This document shows, piece after piece, positions 44,437-53,139 of a DNA stretch of 64,000 nucleotides; within the stretch, counting starts at the first letter, position 1; every line of letters starts with the position of its first letter. Source of the DNA: Sedimenticola sp. (lineage in GTDB: Bacteria > Pseudomonadota > Gammaproteobacteria > Chromatiales > Chromatiaceae). The translations under genes and the position numbers were made by a program. The stretch covers positions 128,556 to 192,555 of the forward strand of contig PKUO01000002.1 in assembly GCA_002869585.1 (NCBI GenBank), given 5' to 3'. The notes below the pieces were generated by a model that was given only the letters and a program-made list of their open reading frames with translations, was not told the origin of the DNA and searched no databases.

Positions 44437-44811
44437 CTACAGGGTAGGCTGAAAGGCGTCTTTGATCCACTCGATATTTTGCTGTTGCCCGCCGCTGATG
44501 CTGATCACATCGAAACGGCAGGGGGGTGGATTGTTGCGGAACCGGGTCTGCAGGAAGCGGCTGGCGGTAAGGATGATCCTGTTCTGCTTGCGTGGGGTAA
44601 CACTGTCGGCGGCGCTGCCGAAATCACGCCGCGTTCTGAAGCGGACTTCAATGAAAACCAGATGCTGCCGGCCACGCATGATCAGGTCGATCTCCCCGTA
44701 ACGTGAGTGATAGTTGCATTCGATGGTCACCAGCCCCTGGTTCTCCAGGTAATGCCGGGCACGATGTTCCGCGCTGTCACCGGACTCCTTTCCGGTTTTT
44801 TTGAAAAACAT
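44437..44811 (-). CDS. yraN: UPF0102 family protein YraN
   Basis: A 124-aa protein of the UPF0102/YraN family with a restriction-endonuclease-like core. It has GDSAEHRARHYLENQGLVTI, YGEIDLIMR with the Asp, and VFIEVRFR with the Glu-x-Lys-like site. The last residue of the usual E-x-K motif reads Arg here. The function is unknown. It follows lpoA by 24 bp. Confidence 0.9.
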   Translation of the reverse strand: MFFKKTGKESGDSAEHRARHYLENQGLVTIECNYHSRYGEIDLIMRGRQHLVFIEVRFRTRRDFGSAADSVTPRKQNRIILTASRFLQTRFRNNPPPCRFDVISISGGQQQNIEWIKDAFQPTL

Positions 44812-44835
44812 GACTATCCTTGGTTTTCCAGGCGC

Positions 44836-46818
44836 TCAATCGGCGGGTTGAGTGCTCGCTTCCGGGGGTGTTTCCGATTCGGGTGAACCTAGTGCTTCGC
44901 GCTCTCCGGGTATCTGATTATCGATAGCGCGGCCAGAGCCATACCCTAGATCCATTCGCGGCGTATAGCCGAGCACCTCGGGTGTGGCGTTGGTGATCCG
45001 GGCCCAGACCAGTTGTCTGTGGATGTGCCGGATGTCATCCAGATAGAGGTTGCCGGTCACCCCTTCAAACATCTCTCGCGAATTGGTCTGCAGTCTCGCC
45101 AGATGGGGTATCAGGCGGTAGCTGTCGATCCCCATGGCGTAGAGCCGGTAGTAGCTTGACGCATCCGGAGGGAGGTAGCCGGCCAGGTTCTCCCGGGAAA
45201 AGGGGTCGCTGCTATCGGTTTCCAGCAGCCAGGGAATGTCGGGAAAGATCAGCCCCTCGATATCCTGGTCGCTGATCGGATCCGGCTGGCCGGTGTAGAT
45301 ATGGGATGTGGAGTAGACCGGCATGTCCGCGGCGTGGTGAAACTGCAGCTGCGGGCGTATCTGCCGGGCATTCTGTGGGCGCGCCACGAGAAACACGAAT
45401 CCGGCGTCGCGGCGGCGTCTGGGTTCGAACTCCAGTTGTTTGCCCAGCAGTCGCTGCATATCCTGCCGGCGCGCTTCGCTCTCATCCAGGTTCAGCAGGG
45501 CGCGGATAGTTTCGGAAAAGTCGTTCTCTGACGGGTTGTAGGTCTGGAATTCGACCAGCGATCCGCCCAGACGCTCCCAACGGTCCCGGAAGGCGTTGAG
45601 TATGCGCTCGCCCCAGTTGTCGCTGGGTTTGAGCACCGCCGCGCGGGTGTGTCCATCGGTCCAGGCACGTTCGGCAACCTGTTGCGCCTCGTCCTCGGGC
45701 GAGAGGCCGAATTGGTAGAGATCGATGGGCTGGGCCACCTCCGGCGGCACCTGGTTGAGCGCCAGCACCGGGATCGGCAGTTCTCCGGCGCGGGTGAACT
45801 GCTCCACTGCTTCCTTTACCAGGGGACCGATCACCATGTCCGCGCCGGAATCCACCGCCTGCTGATAGAGCGGCCAGGTCTCAGCACTGTTGCTGTTGTC
45901 GTAGAAGACCAGCTGCGGGCGCTCGGCGGGAGGCTGGTTGTAATAGGCGGCGAGTATGCCGTCACGCAGGGCATCGGCGGGTTTTCCATAAGGGCCGGTC
46001 TTGGGCAGCAACACAGCGATGTGTCTGGCCTTGCGGTACTGCGCCTTGAGCTGGTCGAAATAGCCGTTCAGCAGCTCCGGCATGGCGGGGTGCTCGGGAA
46101 ACTGCGTGTGCCACTCATCCAGCAGCGGTTGCAGGGCTTGCGTATCGCCAGCGTGTGCCTTGATGATGCGTGTCAGTTCCATCCAGCCACCCAGTATCCC
46201 TGGTGGGTAGGGTTTCAGCAGGTCGAGGGCGGTGTCGGTCAGTACCGCCAGGGTTTCGATAATGGCGAACTGGTTGTCCAGGCGCGGCGCCAGTTCCTGC
46301 AGCAAGGGATCGATTTCACTCAGTTCCGCGGCGCTCTCCAGGATGTTTCCCAGCAGCCGAAAGGTCTCGGCCCGGGCCTTGTGGTAACGCATCCTGGTCG
46401 CCGGGTCGAGTTCTGCGGTAAGGGGCTGGTCGAGCAGAGAGAAGGCCGTCTCGGGCTGATCCTGGGCGAGGGCCAGTTCCGCAGAGAGCAGACGCTTTCT
46501 GAAGTCCAGGTCGGCCTGTTTGGTATCGACTGTGGCGATGATTTCCGAGGCCGCTTCCAGGTTCCCCGCGCTAAAATAGTTCTCAGCCGCGAGTATCAGA
46601 TACAGCTCCTTTTGCGGGGATTGCAACGCGGCCGCCAACTGCCTGTAGAGATCGGCCGCTCTCGCGCTATCGCCGATCGCGACCAGTTTTTCCGCCTGGA
46701 GCAGGAGATCATTATCAACCTGCTGTTGCGGTTGTGAGTCTCTGACGCCAGAGGTGCCGCAGCCGATCAGGGTGAGGATCAGTAGGAGGGCGAGAAATTT
46801 GGAATACTTTGGTTGCAT
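44836..46818 (-). CDS. lpoA: penicillin-binding protein activator LpoA
   Basis: LpoA is an outer-membrane lipoprotein that reaches through the periplasm to activate PBP1A. The 660-aa protein begins with a lipoprotein signal (lipobox LTLIGC, Cys20) and a TPR-like helical N-domain to about residue 260. The C-domain has a periplasmic-binding-protein-like fold, with HIAVLLPKTGPYGKPADALRDGIL near 276 and HTRAAVLKPSDNWGERILN near 400. I chose the ATG at 46818 since homologous signal sequences start there; the open frame continues upstream. It leads the lpoA-yraN-diaA-dolP run and is divergent from rsmI. Confidence 0.9.
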   Translation of the reverse strand: MQPKYSKFLALLLILTLIGCGTSGVRDSQPQQQVDNDLLLQAEKLVAIGDSARAADLYRQLAAALQSPQKELYLILAAENYFSAGNLEAASEIIATVDTKQADLDFRKRLLSAELALAQDQPETAFSLLDQPLTAELDPATRMRYHKARAETFRLLGNILESAAELSEIDPLLQELAPRLDNQFAIIETLAVLTDTALDLLKPYPPGILGGWMELTRIIKAHAGDTQALQPLLDEWHTQFPEHPAMPELLNGYFDQLKAQYRKARHIAVLLPKTGPYGKPADALRDGILAAYYNQPPAERPQLVFYDNSNSAETWPLYQQAVDSGADMVIGPLVKEAVEQFTRAGELPIPVLALNQVPPEVAQPIDLYQFGLSPEDEAQQVAERAWTDGHTRAAVLKPSDNWGERILNAFRDRWERLGGSLVEFQTYNPSENDFSETIRALLNLDESEARRQDMQRLLGKQLEFEPRRRRDAGFVFLVARPQNARQIRPQLQFHHAADMPVYSTSHIYTGQPDPISDQDIEGLIFPDIPWLLETDSSDPFSRENLAGYLPPDASSYYRLYAMGIDSYRLIPHLARLQTNSREMFEGVTGNLYLDDIRHIHRQLVWARITNATPEVLGYTPRMDLGYGSGRAIDNQIPGEREALGSPESETPPEASTQPAD

Positions 46819-46873
46819 GGTTGGTTTCAGACAGGCACGATGAGGCGGATGAGTATCATTACTGAGGTGGACC

Positions 46874-47725
46874 GTGTCAATTGAATCGGGTGTTTTATAT
46901 GTAGTGGCAACGCCGATTGGTAACCTCGGTGATCTCACGCCTCGTGCCGAATTAGTCCTTAAATCGGTTGATTTGATAGCTGCAGAGGATACCCGCCATA
47001 GCCGGCCATTGCTACAGCATTTCGGTATCCATACCCCGTTGAGCGCCTACCACGAGCATAATGAGCGTCAGGCGCTGGAGAAAATGATCGGCCGGCTGGA
47101 ACAGGGTGAAAGCATCGCCCTGATCAGCGATGCCGGCACACCGCTGATCAGCGATCCCGGTTTTCCGCTGGTGCGCGAGTGCCAGAACAGGGGTATCCGT
47201 GTCTGCCCGGTGCCGGGCGCCTGTGCAGTTGTTGCTGCGTTGTCGGTGGCGGGTCTGCCTACCGACCGGTTTGTTTTCGAGGGGTTTCCCGCGCGCACCA
47301 GCGCGGCGCGAATCAAACAATTCGAGGCGTTGGTGGCAGAGCCGAGAACCCTGGTTTTTTATGAATCGAGCCACCGGGTGCTGGCTACGGTTAGTGATAT
47401 GGCGGTGGCCTTTGGCGAGCAGCGCTTTGCGGTTCTGACCCGGGAGCTGACTAAAACCTACGAAACCCTGCTATCGGGTACGCTTGCTGATCTGAAAAGG
47501 ATCATCGAGCAGGATCCGATGCAGCAGAAGGGCGAGTTCGTCATTCTGATTGCCGGATGTGCGCCCGAGGAGGCAGACTCCCTGGCGCCGGAGGTGGCAA
47601 GGACGCTGCATATCCTGCTCGAGGAGATGCCGGTCAAGCGGGCGGCCGCACTGACCGCCAAGCTGACGGGTGAGCGGAAAAATCGCCTTTACGACCAGGC
47701 CTTGCTCTGGCAGAAAGGGAAGTAA
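46874..47725 (+). CDS. rsmI: 16S rRNA (cytidine1402-2'-O)-methyltransferase RsmI
   Basis: A 283-aa SAM methyltransferase of the tetrapyrrole-methylase fold that methylates C1402 of 16S rRNA. It begins with a GTG. Motifs are VVATPIGNLGDLTPRA at the start, AAEDTRHSRPLLQHFGI near residue 37, SDAGTPLISDPG near residue 80 and VFEGFPARTSAARI near residue 135. It is divergent from lpoA, the typical gammaproteobacterial arrangement. Confidence 0.95.
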   Translation: MSIESGVLYVVATPIGNLGDLTPRAELVLKSVDLIAAEDTRHSRPLLQHFGIHTPLSAYHEHNERQALEKMIGRLEQGESIALISDAGTPLISDPGFPLVRECQNRGIRVCPVPGACAVVAALSVAGLPTDRFVFEGFPARTSAARIKQFEALVAEPRTLVFYESSHRVLATVSDMAVAFGEQRFAVLTRELTKTYETLLSGTLADLKRIIEQDPMQQKGEFVILIAGCAPEEADSLAPEVARTLHILLEEMPVKRAAALTAKLTGERKNRLYDQALLWQKGK

Positions 47726-47733
47726 TCTCATGC

Positions 47734-47766
47734 AAAACGGGACATGGCCTCTTAAACCATGCCCCG
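47734..47766 (-). terminator. rho-independent terminator of hsp20
   Basis: On the minus strand CGGGGCATGG and CCATGTCCCG pair with one G-U, around a nine-base loop, followed by TTTTGCATGAG. It lies 22 nt after the hsp20 stop codon. Confidence 0.75.
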
Positions 47767-47787
47767 CTGTTGTCTAAGGGTTTGCTT

Positions 47788-48228
47788 CTAGCTCTTGACC
47801 GCGATTTTGTGCGGTTTGCGTACCTCTACCTTCGGGATGGTGATCTCCAGAACGCCGTTGTTACCGGTAGCGGAAATCTTATCCTGATCGGTGTTGTCTG
47901 GCAGGCTGAAGCGCCGATAGAACGAGCCGTATGAGCGCTCGATGCGCTTGTAATTGTCCTTCTCTTCCTTGCTTTCATGTTTGCGCTCACCTTTGATGGT
48001 GAGCATGCCGTTCTCAGTGGAGACCTCGATATCACTCGGGGCTACACCGGGTATGTCGGCATGTACTACAAACTTGTCATCTTCCTCCTTGATATCGACT
48101 GCAGGTACCCAATCCCCGCCGACGACATTGGACGTGTCATCCAGAGTGATGGGTGATTTAAACAAGCGATCCATCTCACGTTGCAGCTGTTTCATGGTGT
48201 CCAATGGACTGGTACGTACAAGTGACAT
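47788..48228 (-). CDS. Hsp20/alpha-crystallin family small heat-shock protein
   Basis: A 146-aa small heat-shock protein of the HSP17/IbpA-like kind that holds unfolding proteins in soluble complexes. The alpha-crystallin domain covers about residues 40-135: DWVPAVDIKEEDDKFVVHADIPG, then NGMLTIKGERKHE, and YGSFYRRFSLPDNTDQDKI, ending in the GVLEITIPK strand. It ends with the AVKS C-terminal tail. A strong GGAGG ribosome-binding site precedes the ATG. A sigma-32-like promoter lies upstream. Confidence 0.94.
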   Translation of the reverse strand: MSLVRTSPLDTMKQLQREMDRLFKSPITLDDTSNVVGGDWVPAVDIKEEDDKFVVHADIPGVAPSDIEVSTENGMLTIKGERKHESKEEKDNYKRIERSYGSFYRRFSLPDNTDQDKISATGNNGVLEITIPKVEVRKPHKIAVKS

Positions 48229-48263
48229 TTCACACCTCCGTTTTTACTGCCTATCCTATCTTA

Positions 48264-48292
48264 CATATAGGTCTTCGGTGGTGGAATTCAAG
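48264..48292 (-). promoter_or_regulatory. sigma-32-like promoter for hsp20
   Basis: On the minus strand CTTGAA is followed after 15 nt by CCTATATG, which resembles the heat-shock consensus CTTGAAA...CCCCATNT with a small mismatch in the -10 element. It is about 36 nt before the hsp20 start. Needs transcription-start mapping. Confidence 0.5.
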
Positions 48293-48481
48293 GGTGTTGA
48301 AATATAAATTTATTTAATAAAAACAATCTATTGTCTTGATTTGTCTGGATTATGTGAGTGCATTAAATGATGCTGAAATGCTCATTGATAATAGCCAAGA
48401 AAAAACACGTTTTTACATGAAGAAACGGACAACGGGCAGGCCATTAAAAAGGTAATCGATGGGCGCGGTGTGTTAAAAAAC

Positions 48482-48515
48482 AAAACCCCTGCACGAATAC
48501 TCGTGCAGGGGTTTT
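48482..48515. terminator. sodB terminator
   Basis: A 15-bp perfect stem, AAAACCCCTGCACGA/TCGTGCAGGGGTTTT, with loop ATAC. In the minus direction it is followed by TG and a T-rich tail. It lies 25 nt past the sodB stop and can also act for transcription coming from hsp20's side. Confidence 0.88.
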
Positions 48516-48539
48516 GGGTGTTACAACTCGGGATTGCTG

Positions 48540-49118
48540 TTAGGCGAAGTTTTTAGCAACGAACTCCCAGTTGATGATGTTCCAGATCTGCTCCAGGTAT
48601 TTGGGACGGGCGTTGCGATAATCGACATAGTAGGCGTGTTCCCACACGTCGATGGTCAGCAACGGGGTCTTGCCGTCGGTCATGGGGTTGGCGGCATTGG
48701 AGGTGTTGACGATCTCAATACTGCCATCGGCATTCTTCACCAGCCAGGTCCAGCCGGAGCCGAAATTGGTCGCGGCCGAGGTTGAAAACTTCTGCTTGAA
48801 ATCGGCAAAGGAACCAAAGGTGCTCTTAATGGCATCGGCCAGGGCGCCAGTCGGTTCACCACCACCATTCGGGCTCAGGCAGTTCCAGTAGAAGGTGTGG
48901 TTCCAGACTTGGGCGGCGTTGTTGAAGATGCCCGCGGAGGATTTCATGATGATATCTTCCAGCGAGGCATTTTCGAACTCAGTGCCGGGAATCAGGTTGT
49001 TCAGGTTGGTGACGTAGGTCTGGTGATGCTTGCCGTAGTGGTATTCGATGGTTTCCTGGGAGATGGTGGGTTCCAGGGCGTTTTTTTCGTAAGGCAGTGC
49101 AGGTAATTCGTGGGTCAT
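48540..49118 (-). CDS. sodB: superoxide dismutase, iron type
   Basis: A 192-aa Fe/Mn superoxide dismutase. The metal ligands are seen in [12 protein letters not shown] (His27), WNHTFYWN (His), and [11 protein letters not shown] (Asp and His). The [11 protein letters not shown] and GSGWTWLV patterns favour iron over manganese. AGGAGA lies 9 nt before the ATG. It removes superoxide in the cytoplasm and is a single-gene unit with its own terminator. Confidence 0.96.
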   Translation of the reverse strand: MTHELPALPYEKNALEPTISQETIEYHYGKHHQTYVTNLNNLIPGTEFENASLEDIIMKSSAGIFNNAAQVWNHTFYWNCLSPNGGGEPTGALADAIKSTFGSFADFKQKFSTSAATNFGSGWTWLVKNADGSIEIVNTSNAANPMTDGKTPLLTIDVWEHAYYVDYRNARPKYLEQIWNIINWEFVAKNFA

Positions 49119-49222
49119 TGTTATATGTCTCCTACATACAGTTTTAAAATTCTGTTTCCCGGTCAGATGGTAAAACCAACTAAAACACTAGGAATAATCT
49201 GGTCGCATTCTAATTCCAGTAT

Positions 49223-49259
49223 GACGACATTGCAAGAATACCCTCGTTGCAATGTCGTC
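49223..49259. repeat. perfect 13-bp inverted repeat upstream of sodB
   Basis: GACGACATTGCAA and its exact reverse complement TTGCAATGTCGTC are separated by 11 nt (GAATACCCTCG). The element is in the gap between sodB and pgl. There is no T-run on either side. It could be a transcript-end structure of the pgl operon, a regulator binding site for sodB, or a relic of a mobile element. Confidence 0.5.
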
Positions 49260-49351
49260 GAATGGCACAGTTATACGCCTGAGATGTGGGTGGCCGCCAG
49301 GGAAAACAAGTCCTACCAGATAATTTTTAGGGAAAATCCAGATTAACGGAA

Positions 49352-49370
49352 GAACCGCTTGGCGCGGCTC
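49352..49370 (-). terminator. weak terminator after pgl
   Basis: On the minus strand GAGCCGC/GCGGTTC pair with one G-U around loop GCCAA, then TTCCGTT. The stem begins at the pgl stop codon. The T-run is short, so efficiency is uncertain. Confidence 0.4.
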
Positions 49371-50052
49371 AGCTGTTCATCGGGTCAGGTGCTGCATCGC
49401 TGTCCAGCAGCAGGGTCGCTGAACCCTTGGGGATAATTTCTGCAACCGGCAGTGGGCTGCCCGCGCGCCACTCTCGCAGCGCCTGGCGTTTGCCTGGGCC
49501 GGTGACCAGAACGAGCAGTTGCCGGCAGCTGCCCAGCGCCCCGGCTGTCAGGCTGACACGCTCCGCGGGTGGTTTCGGGGCGTTATGCACAGGTACAACC
49601 AGGGCATCCTGGGGATGCTGCTGGCCGGGAAACAGGCTGGCGGTGTGGCCGTCTTCGCCCATCCCCAGCAGCACCAGGTCGAAGGGCATGACCAATCGGA
49701 TGATCTCTGTGTAGAGTCGGGCCGCCTGTTCGGCGCCCAGCTCCGCGGGAATCGGGTGGATTTGCCCGGCAGGAATGGAAACCTTGCCAGTCAGAGCCTC
49801 GGCGGCCATCCGGCTGTTTCTCTCCGGATCCGACGAGGGCAGGCAGCGTTCGTCGCCGAAATAGATATGCCAGTGCTGCCAGTCGGCGCTGGATCTTTCC
49901 AGCAACCGGTAACATTGTGCCGGGGTTGAGCCCCCTGCCAGTACCAGGTGGAAGCCGCCACGGGCACTGATCGCCTGTTCAGCCGCCTGCAGGATGGTAT
50001 CGCAGGCGGCCTGGGCCACTGTATCGGCGGATTCGAGTCGTTGCCACTCCAT
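49369..50052 (-). CDS. pgl: 6-phosphogluconolactonase Pgl
   Basis: A 227-aa enzyme that hydrolyses 6-phosphogluconolactone in the oxidative pentose phosphate pathway. Family motifs: HLVLAGGSTPAQCYRLL near residue 37, WHIYFGDERCLPSSDPERNSRM near 61, and LLGMGEDGHTASLFPG near residue 131. It is the third gene after gnd and zwf, with a 6-bp gap from zwf, in one NADPH-producing operon. Confidence 0.95.
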   Translation of the reverse strand: MEWQRLESADTVAQAACDTILQAAEQAISARGGFHLVLAGGSTPAQCYRLLERSSADWQHWHIYFGDERCLPSSDPERNSRMAAEALTGKVSIPAGQIHPIPAELGAEQAARLYTEIIRLVMPFDLVLLGMGEDGHTASLFPGQQHPQDALVVPVHNAPKPPAERVSLTAGALGSCRQLLVLVTGPGKRQALREWRAGSPLPVAEIIPKGSATLLLDSDAAPDPMNS

Positions 50053-50058
50053 TTCGGA

Positions 50059-51543
50059 TCAGGCCTGTTCCGGGTCCATACTGTGGCGCCACTGCTGGGA
50101 CTCCTTCTCGAACATGCGCCGGCTCTCGTCCGGTCCCCAGCTGCCGGCAGGATAGGTGTGAATGAAATCGCGTTCCATCGACCAGATGTTGAGCACCGGG
50201 TCCACCACGCGCCAGGCATATTCGACCTCGTCATAGCGCAGAAACAGCGAGCGGTCGCCCTCAATGATATCCAGCAGCAACTCCTCGTAGGCGTCGGTCT
50301 GCACCTCGTCGACCCGGCGCAGGCTGGCGTCCAGGCTGGTTTGCCTTGTCTTCATCTCGAGCCCAGGTTCCTTTACGGTCATCTCCACCCGCAGGCACTC
50401 CGAGGGCTGGATGCCGAGCAGAACCCAGTTTTGCTTCATGCGGTTGTACTGGCTGTCGCGGAAGAACTGCTGCGGCGGGTGGCGGAAACAGATCGACACC
50501 AGAGACTGACTCTCCGCCATGCGTTTGCCGGTGCGCAGGTAGATGGGCACGCCACGCCAGCGCCAGTTGTCGATGTAGAGTTTGAGCGCGGCATAGGTCT
50601 CGGTGACGCTGTCATCGGGTACATTCTCCTCTTGGAGGTAGCCGGCCACCTTCTCGCCGTTGACCACCCCCTCGGTGTATTGGGCGCGAAAGGCGTGGGC
50701 ATGCACCGCCTTGGGTGGAATCGGGCGCACTGATTTCAGTACCTTGACCTTTTCATCGCGCAGGGATTCCGCATCCATGGAAGCCGGTGGCTCCATCGCC
50801 ACCAGGGTGAGCAGCTGCAGCAGGTGACTCTGGATCATGTCACGCATTGCGCCCGCACCGTCATAAAAGGCGGCGCGGCTGTCCACGCCGAACTTTTCCG
50901 AATGGGTGATCTGGATGTGCTCAATGTAGTTGCGGTTCCATAGCGGCTCCATCATGGTATTGGCAAAGCGGAATACCAGTACGTTCTGTACCGTGCCCTT
51001 GCCCAGGTAGTGATCGATGCGGTAGATCTGGTCTTCGCGCAGATAGCGGCTGATCCGCCGCTGCAGGGCCTGGGCGCTCTCCAGGTCGTAGCCGAAGGGT
51101 TTTTCAATCACCACCCGTTTCCAGCCGTGATTCTCTTCGAGCAGGCCTGCGTGGCTCAGCTGTTCGGCAACGACGCCGAACTCAGCCGGGCGAATGGCCA
51201 TGTAATAGGCGATGTTTTGCGGCAGGGTGTTATCGTCCTCGAACAGCTGGCGCATGCTCAGATAGGCCTCCGGGTCGGTGATGTCGCCACGGAAGTAGCG
51301 TATGCGCCTGGAAAACTGTTCAAACAGCGCCTCGTCAAGACCGCCCCGGGCCTTGGCAGTGACCCATTTTTTTATCTCTGCCAGGCAGAAGGCGTTGTCC
51401 CAGTCCCTACGGCCCACTGCGATGATGCGTGTCTCCGCCGCCAGCTTTCCAGCAGCCTCTAGGTGGTAAAGGGCCGGCATCAGTTTGACCCTTGATAGAT
51501 TGCCGGTGGCTCCGAAAATCACATAGGTACAGGGGTGTGGCAT
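50059..51543 (-). CDS. zwf: glucose-6-phosphate 1-dehydrogenase
   Basis: A 494-aa enzyme that oxidises glucose-6-phosphate with NADP. The nucleotide-binding start is [20 protein letters not shown], and the substrate site is RIDHYLGKG near residue 178, followed by an [17 protein letters not shown] segment. It lies in the gnd-zwf-pgl order, 15 bp after gnd. Confidence 0.95.
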   Translation of the reverse strand: MPHPCTYVIFGATGNLSRVKLMPALYHLEAAGKLAAETRIIAVGRRDWDNAFCLAEIKKWVTAKARGGLDEALFEQFSRRIRYFRGDITDPEAYLSMRQLFEDDNTLPQNIAYYMAIRPAEFGVVAEQLSHAGLLEENHGWKRVVIEKPFGYDLESAQALQRRISRYLREDQIYRIDHYLGKGTVQNVLVFRFANTMMEPLWNRNYIEHIQITHSEKFGVDSRAAFYDGAGAMRDMIQSHLLQLLTLVAMEPPASMDAESLRDEKVKVLKSVRPIPPKAVHAHAFRAQYTEGVVNGEKVAGYLQEENVPDDSVTETYAALKLYIDNWRWRGVPIYLRTGKRMAESQSLVSICFRHPPQQFFRDSQYNRMKQNWVLLGIQPSECLRVEMTVKEPGLEMKTRQTSLDASLRRVDEVQTDAYEELLLDIIEGDRSLFLRYDEVEYAWRVVDPVLNIWSMERDFIHTYPAGSWGPDESRRMFEKESQQWRHSMDPEQA

Positions 51544-51558
51544 GGACTTGCTCCAGTT

Positions 51559-53007
51559 TTATACGTCGTAGCTGGTGGATGGGGTGTCACCACCCTGGCC
51601 ACTCCAGTCGGTGTGAAAACGCTCTCCACGGGGCCGGTCGATTCGTTCATAGGTGTGGGCGCCGAAATAGTCGCGTTGCGCCTGCAGCATGTTGGCCGGC
51701 AGGCGCCCGCAGCGGTAACCGTCGAAGAAGGCGAGGGCGGAGCTGAGCGCCGGCAGCGGCAGGCCCAGCTCTATGCCTCTGGCCACGGTTTTACGCCAAC
51801 CCGGGAGGCACTGCTTGATGGCGGTGATGAAAAACTCGTCCAGCAGCAGATTTTCCAGGGCTGCATCGTTGTCGAACGCATCCTTGATGTTGCCGAGAAA
51901 ACGGCTGCGGATGATACAGCCACCGCGCCACATCAGCGCGATATCACCGTAGCTGAGGTTCCAGCCATACTCCCTTGCCGCTTCCTGCATGAGCATGTAG
52001 CCCTGAGCATAGGAGATGATCTTCGAGGCATAAAGGGCATCATGCAGGTCGCTGACCGCCTGGATGGCATCGCCCCGGAAGATGATGCGCTCGGTTGCGT
52101 AGATCTCTTCCGCGCGCAGACGCTGCTCCTTGAGCGCCGACAGGCAGCGGGCAAATACCGCTTCGCCGATCAGGGTCAGGGGAATGCCCAGGTCCAGGGC
52201 GCTGATGCCGGTCCACTTGCCGGTGCCTTTCTGCCCGGCGCTGTCGAGAATCTTGTCGATCAGCGGCAGGCCGTCGGTGTCGCGCTGTTGCAGGATCTCG
52301 GCGGTGATCTCGACCAGATAGGAGTCGAGCACCCCCTTGTTCCAGTCGGCAAACACCTGCTGCATCGGCTCGACTTCCAGGCCAAGGCCGCGCTGCATCA
52401 GGTGAAACGCCTCGCTGATCAGCTGCATGTCGCCGTATTCGATGCCGTTGTGGACCATCTTCACGTAGTGCCCGGCCCCCGCCTCACCCACCCACTGGCA
52501 GCAGGGCTGGCCATCCACCTTGGCGGCGATGGACTGGAAGATCTCGCGCACCTCAGGCCAGGCCGAGACGTCGCCACCCGGCATGATCGATGGGCCATGG
52601 CGCGCCCCCTCCTCACCGCCGGAGATGCCGCAACCGAGAAAGCGCAGGCCAGAATCGGCGACTGCCTTGACCCGCCGGTTGGTGTCGGTGAAGCGGGAGT
52701 TGCCGCCGTCGATGATGATGTCACCCGGCTCCAGCAGCGGGGTGAGCTGCTCGATCAGCTGATCCACGGCGCTTCCCGCCCTGATCATCAGCATCACTTT
52801 GCGTGGGGCCTTCAATGATGCGACAAGCTCCTCCAGGGAGTAACAGCCGGAGATGGTCCGGTTGTCCGCAGGGCCTTCGATGAAGTGCCGGGTCTTCTCC
52901 GGAGAGCGGTTATAGACGGCAACCCGGTAGCCGTGATCGCTCATGTTCAGAACCAGGTTTTGTCCCATCACCGCGAGGCCGATCAGTCCGATATCTGCCT
53001 GTGACAT
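51559..53007 (-). CDS. gnd: 6-phosphogluconate dehydrogenase (decarboxylating)
   Basis: A 482-aa enzyme converting 6-phosphogluconate to ribulose-5-phosphate with NADPH. It has GLAVMGQNLVLNMSDHGYRV at the start, IIDGGNSRFTDTNRR near residue 128, GISGGEEGARHGPSIMPGG and the C-terminal KRAP-like RCGRLPANMLQAQRDYFGAH. I chose the ATG at 53007 because AGGAG lies just upstream; the open frame continues to 53388. It is the first gene of the gnd-zwf-pgl operon. Ribulose-5-phosphate is also the phosphoribulokinase substrate. Confidence 0.96.
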   Translation of the reverse strand: MSQADIGLIGLAVMGQNLVLNMSDHGYRVAVYNRSPEKTRHFIEGPADNRTISGCYSLEELVASLKAPRKVMLMIRAGSAVDQLIEQLTPLLEPGDIIIDGGNSRFTDTNRRVKAVADSGLRFLGCGISGGEEGARHGPSIMPGGDVSAWPEVREIFQSIAAKVDGQPCCQWVGEAGAGHYVKMVHNGIEYGDMQLISEAFHLMQRGLGLEVEPMQQVFADWNKGVLDSYLVEITAEILQQRDTDGLPLIDKILDSAGQKGTGKWTGISALDLGIPLTLIGEAVFARCLSALKEQRLRAEEIYATERIIFRGDAIQAVSDLHDALYASKIISYAQGYMLMQEAAREYGWNLSYGDIALMWRGGCIIRSRFLGNIKDAFDNDAALENLLLDEFFITAIKQCLPGWRKTVARGIELGLPLPALSSALAFFDGYRCGRLPANMLQAQRDYFGAHTYERIDRPRGERFHTDWSGQGGDTPSTSYDV

Positions 53008-53139
53008 TGCTATCTCCTGTTCTTTGCGGGTGGCTGATTTGTTGTGGTCATAGTTTGAAATGAGGGCCGTTGACTGTAGAGTATGGCACCAGTTGTATGA
53101 TGTCGCTATTCCGGGCGGACACGGATAGGAGAATACCTG

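Larger units (their letters stand above)
48229..48539. other. intergenic region between hsp20 and sodB
   Basis: This 311-bp AT-rich gap contains the hsp20 promoter candidate (48264-48292) and the sodB terminator hairpin (48482-48515). The stretch in between (48300-48475) has no gene or repeat that I can support. Confidence 0.6.

Noticed and set aside
49110-49346. A 78-codon plus-strand frame between sodB and pgl (or a 42-codon version from 49221).
   Set aside because: No ribosome-binding site, overlap with the sodB start region and with a perfect inverted repeat. The end (EWHSYTPEMWVAAREN) is protein-like, so it is not excluded, but I cannot support it.
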